From the NCBI RefSeq assembly GCF_009756665.1, contig NZ_CP037953.1, positions 3,038,001 through 3,102,000 on the forward strand: a DNA stretch of 64,000 nt. Reading direction: 5' to 3'. Shown piece after piece: positions 62,716-64,000 of this stretch (position 1 is the stretch's first letter; each line of letters opens with the position of its first letter). The translations under genes and the position numbers were made by a program. Source of the DNA: Permianibacter aggregans. GTDB lineage: Bacteria; Pseudomonadota; Gammaproteobacteria; Enterobacterales; Permianibacteraceae. The notes under the pieces are model-generated. The model had not been told where the DNA came from, did not search any database, and worked only from the letters and a program-made list of their open reading frames with translations.

Positions 62716-62763
62716 CGGGATCAGCACGTATAACCGGAAAATTATCTGGCGTGCTGATTCCCG
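62716..62763. promoter_or_regulatory. Long inverted repeat ending at the photolyase start codon
   Basis: CGGGATCAGCACG (62716-62728) pairs with CGTGCTGATTCCCG (62750-62763) with a single bulge. The right arm stops exactly before the ATG. It may be a terminator for the efflux operon (no T run seen) or an operator or hairpin controlling the photolyase gene. Confidence 0.5.
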
Positions 62764-64000
62764 ATGCCTCATTTCCACACATTGCGCCTGATCCTGGGTG
62801 ACCAGCTCAATGCTCGACACTCTTGGCTTCGCCAGCGCGATGAAAAAGTGTTGTACCTGCTAGCTGAACTACCGCAGGAGCTCAACTACGTCAAACACCA
62901 TGGTCAGAAAATCGCTGCATTTTTCCTGGCTATGCAAGGTTTTGCCGAAGCGCTGGCAAAGGCCGGGCATCAGGTTTTGCATCTGACGCTGGACGACTCG
63001 TGCAGGTATTCCGATCTTCCTGCGTTGTTGCAGGCGCTATGCAAACAGCACGCGATTGAAACATTCGAATATCAGCGGCCCGACGAATATCGCTTGCTGC
63101 AGCAACTGCGACACCTGAAGCTTGGGAAGTCAATCGCCGTCCATGAGGTCGATAGCGAGCACTTTCTGTTGCCATTTGAGGAAATCAATAAAGAATTTGA
63201 AGCGGGCAAGCATCGAACGATGGAACATTTCTATCGGATGATGCGTCAGCGCTTTCGCGTTCTGATGGATGATGACAAACCGGCCGGTGGACGCTGGAAC
63301 TTTGATCAGGAGAATCGTTCGGCTCTCGACGAAGATGGGCGTCAACAAATCCCGAAACCGCTCGTCTTCGACAACGACGCCAGCGCCGTTATCGACAGGC
63401 TAAAAAAGCACAAGGTCAATTACTTCGGCTCGTTGGAAGACCGTTTGCTGTGGCCGGTCAGCCGGCAGCAATCACTAAAGCTGTTGAAGCATTTCTGTCA
63501 GCAGGCGTTGCCCTGGTTTGGTCGTTACCAGGATGCCATGAGCGACCAGCATATTCACGCCTGGAGCTTGTTCCACTCTCGTCTGTCGTTTGCGTTGAAC
63601 AGCAAGATGCTGTCAGTCAACGAAGTCATTGACGCCGCGCTCAGTGCCCATCAACAAAGCCCGAAGCGGATCACGCTGCCGCAGATCGAGGGCTTTGTTC
63701 GCCAGATCATTGGCTGGCGTGAATACATGCGCGGCGTTTACTGGGCCAATATGCCGGATTATCGGCAGAAGAATCGATTGCAGGCGAAACGATCGCTGCC
63801 AGGCTATTTCTGGACTGCCGACACGAAAATGAATTGCCTGAAGCAGGCGATTGGGCAATCGCTCGATTACGCTTATGCCCATCACATTCAGCGTCTGATG
63901 ATCACCGGCAATTTCTGTCTGTTAACCGGCATCAAGCCTGATGAAGTCGATGACTGGTATCTTGGCATTTATATCGACGCCATCGAATGGGTTGAGCTGC
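62764..64000 (+). CDS. FeS bacterial cryptochrome/photolyase (PhrB-type), partial
   Basis: 412 codons run to the window end without a stop. The start LRLILGDQLNARHSWL and the later GGRWNFDQENR, GWREYMRGVYWANMP, AHHIQRLMITGNFCLL and DDWYLGIYIDAIEWVE blocks are those of the 'deoxyribodipyrimidine photolyase-related' family (PF04244). Its characterised member, Agrobacterium PhrB, repairs (6-4) photoproducts with FAD, a lumazine antenna and a 4Fe-4S cluster. The first cluster cysteine appears in KMNCLKQ; the other three would lie beyond the window. No ribosome site is clear because an inverted repeat precedes the ATG. Confidence 0.9.
   Translation, partial: MPHFHTLRLILGDQLNARHSWLRQRDEKVLYLLAELPQELNYVKHHGQKIAAFFLAMQGFAEALAKAGHQVLHLTLDDSCRYSDLPALLQALCKQHAIETFEYQRPDEYRLLQQLRHLKLGKSIAVHEVDSEHFLLPFEEINKEFEAGKHRTMEHFYRMMRQRFRVLMDDDKPAGGRWNFDQENRSALDEDGRQQIPKPLVFDNDASAVIDRLKKHKVNYFGSLEDRLLWPVSRQQSLKLLKHFCQQALPWFGRYQDAMSDQHIHAWSLFHSRLSFALNSKMLSVNEVIDAALSAHQQSPKRITLPQIEGFVRQIIGWREYMRGVYWANMPDYRQKNRLQAKRSLPGYFWTADTKMNCLKQAIGQSLDYAYAHHIQRLMITGNFCLLTGIKPDEVDDWYLGIYIDAIEWVEL

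Overview
The window looks like a chromosomal segment of a free-living gammaproteobacterium. The evidence is the gene content and order: the kdsD-kdsC-lptC-lptA-lptB-rpoN-hpf-rapZ cluster, mlaFEDCB-ibaG-murA, mreBCD-maf-rng-yhdP-tldD, pcnB-folK-panBC, dksA/gluQ, and a GacA-type promoter box in front of CsrA-sponge RNAs. I cannot name the species from sequence alone. There are no rRNA or tRNA genes, insertion sequences, prophage genes or CRISPR arrays.

Layout. 1-1200: the 3' end of dapB, then two tandem GGA-hairpin sRNA genes of the CsrB/RsmY/RsmZ class. Each has its own GacA/UvrY box about 170 bp upstream and its own intrinsic terminator. 1211-4205: a family-4-like uracil-DNA glycosylase, a secreted pectinacetylesterase-family enzyme and an anchored hypothetical protein. 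4236-9689 (minus): gluQ, pcnB, folK, a deoxynucleoside kinase, panB, panC and a half-size UPF0016 protein, closely packed. 9785-12585: a CDP-diglyceride synthase-like/acyltransferase pair, and a DksA with a very long Lys/Ala-rich N-terminal tail. 12715-15054: a Rieske protein, ribA and pepB. 15260-25996: mreB, terminator, mreC (apparently starting at ATT), mreD, maf, rng, yhdP, a nitrilase-family amidase and tldD. 26014-31450: darP and a TonB-dependent receptor on the minus strand, then pmbA, hpt-like and a plant-type MTA nucleosidase on the plus strand. 31458-39897 (minus): kdsD-kdsC-lptCAB-rpoN-hpf, then rapZ, an EIIA-Man protein and mgtE. ptsN and HPr are missing from this normally conserved region. 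40156-44732: mlaFEDCB, ibaG, murA.

44864-55736 (minus) is an accessory signalling operon: a GAF/PAS/GGDEF/EAL protein, an Hpt-REC-REC protein, a GAF/multi-PAS kinase, a single-domain response regulator and a membrane multi-PAS kinase. Divergent from it lies a LytS/LytTR-type pair (55961-57879). Two tandem copies of a palindrome-rich ~140-bp repeat follow (57895-58205), then an RND efflux permease and its adaptor, and the start of an FeS-type bacterial cryptochrome/photolyase that runs off the window.

Together the window holds cell-envelope housekeeping (LPS export, phospholipid trafficking, cell shape, peptidoglycan precursor) interleaved with global regulation: Csr/Rsm sponge RNAs, DksA, sigma-54, RapZ, and c-di-GMP/phosphorelay signalling. 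The strongest candidates for something not routinely described are the duplicated sponge-RNA locus with matching promoter architecture, the histone-like DksA fusion, the ATT start of mreC, and the five-gene sensory operon.
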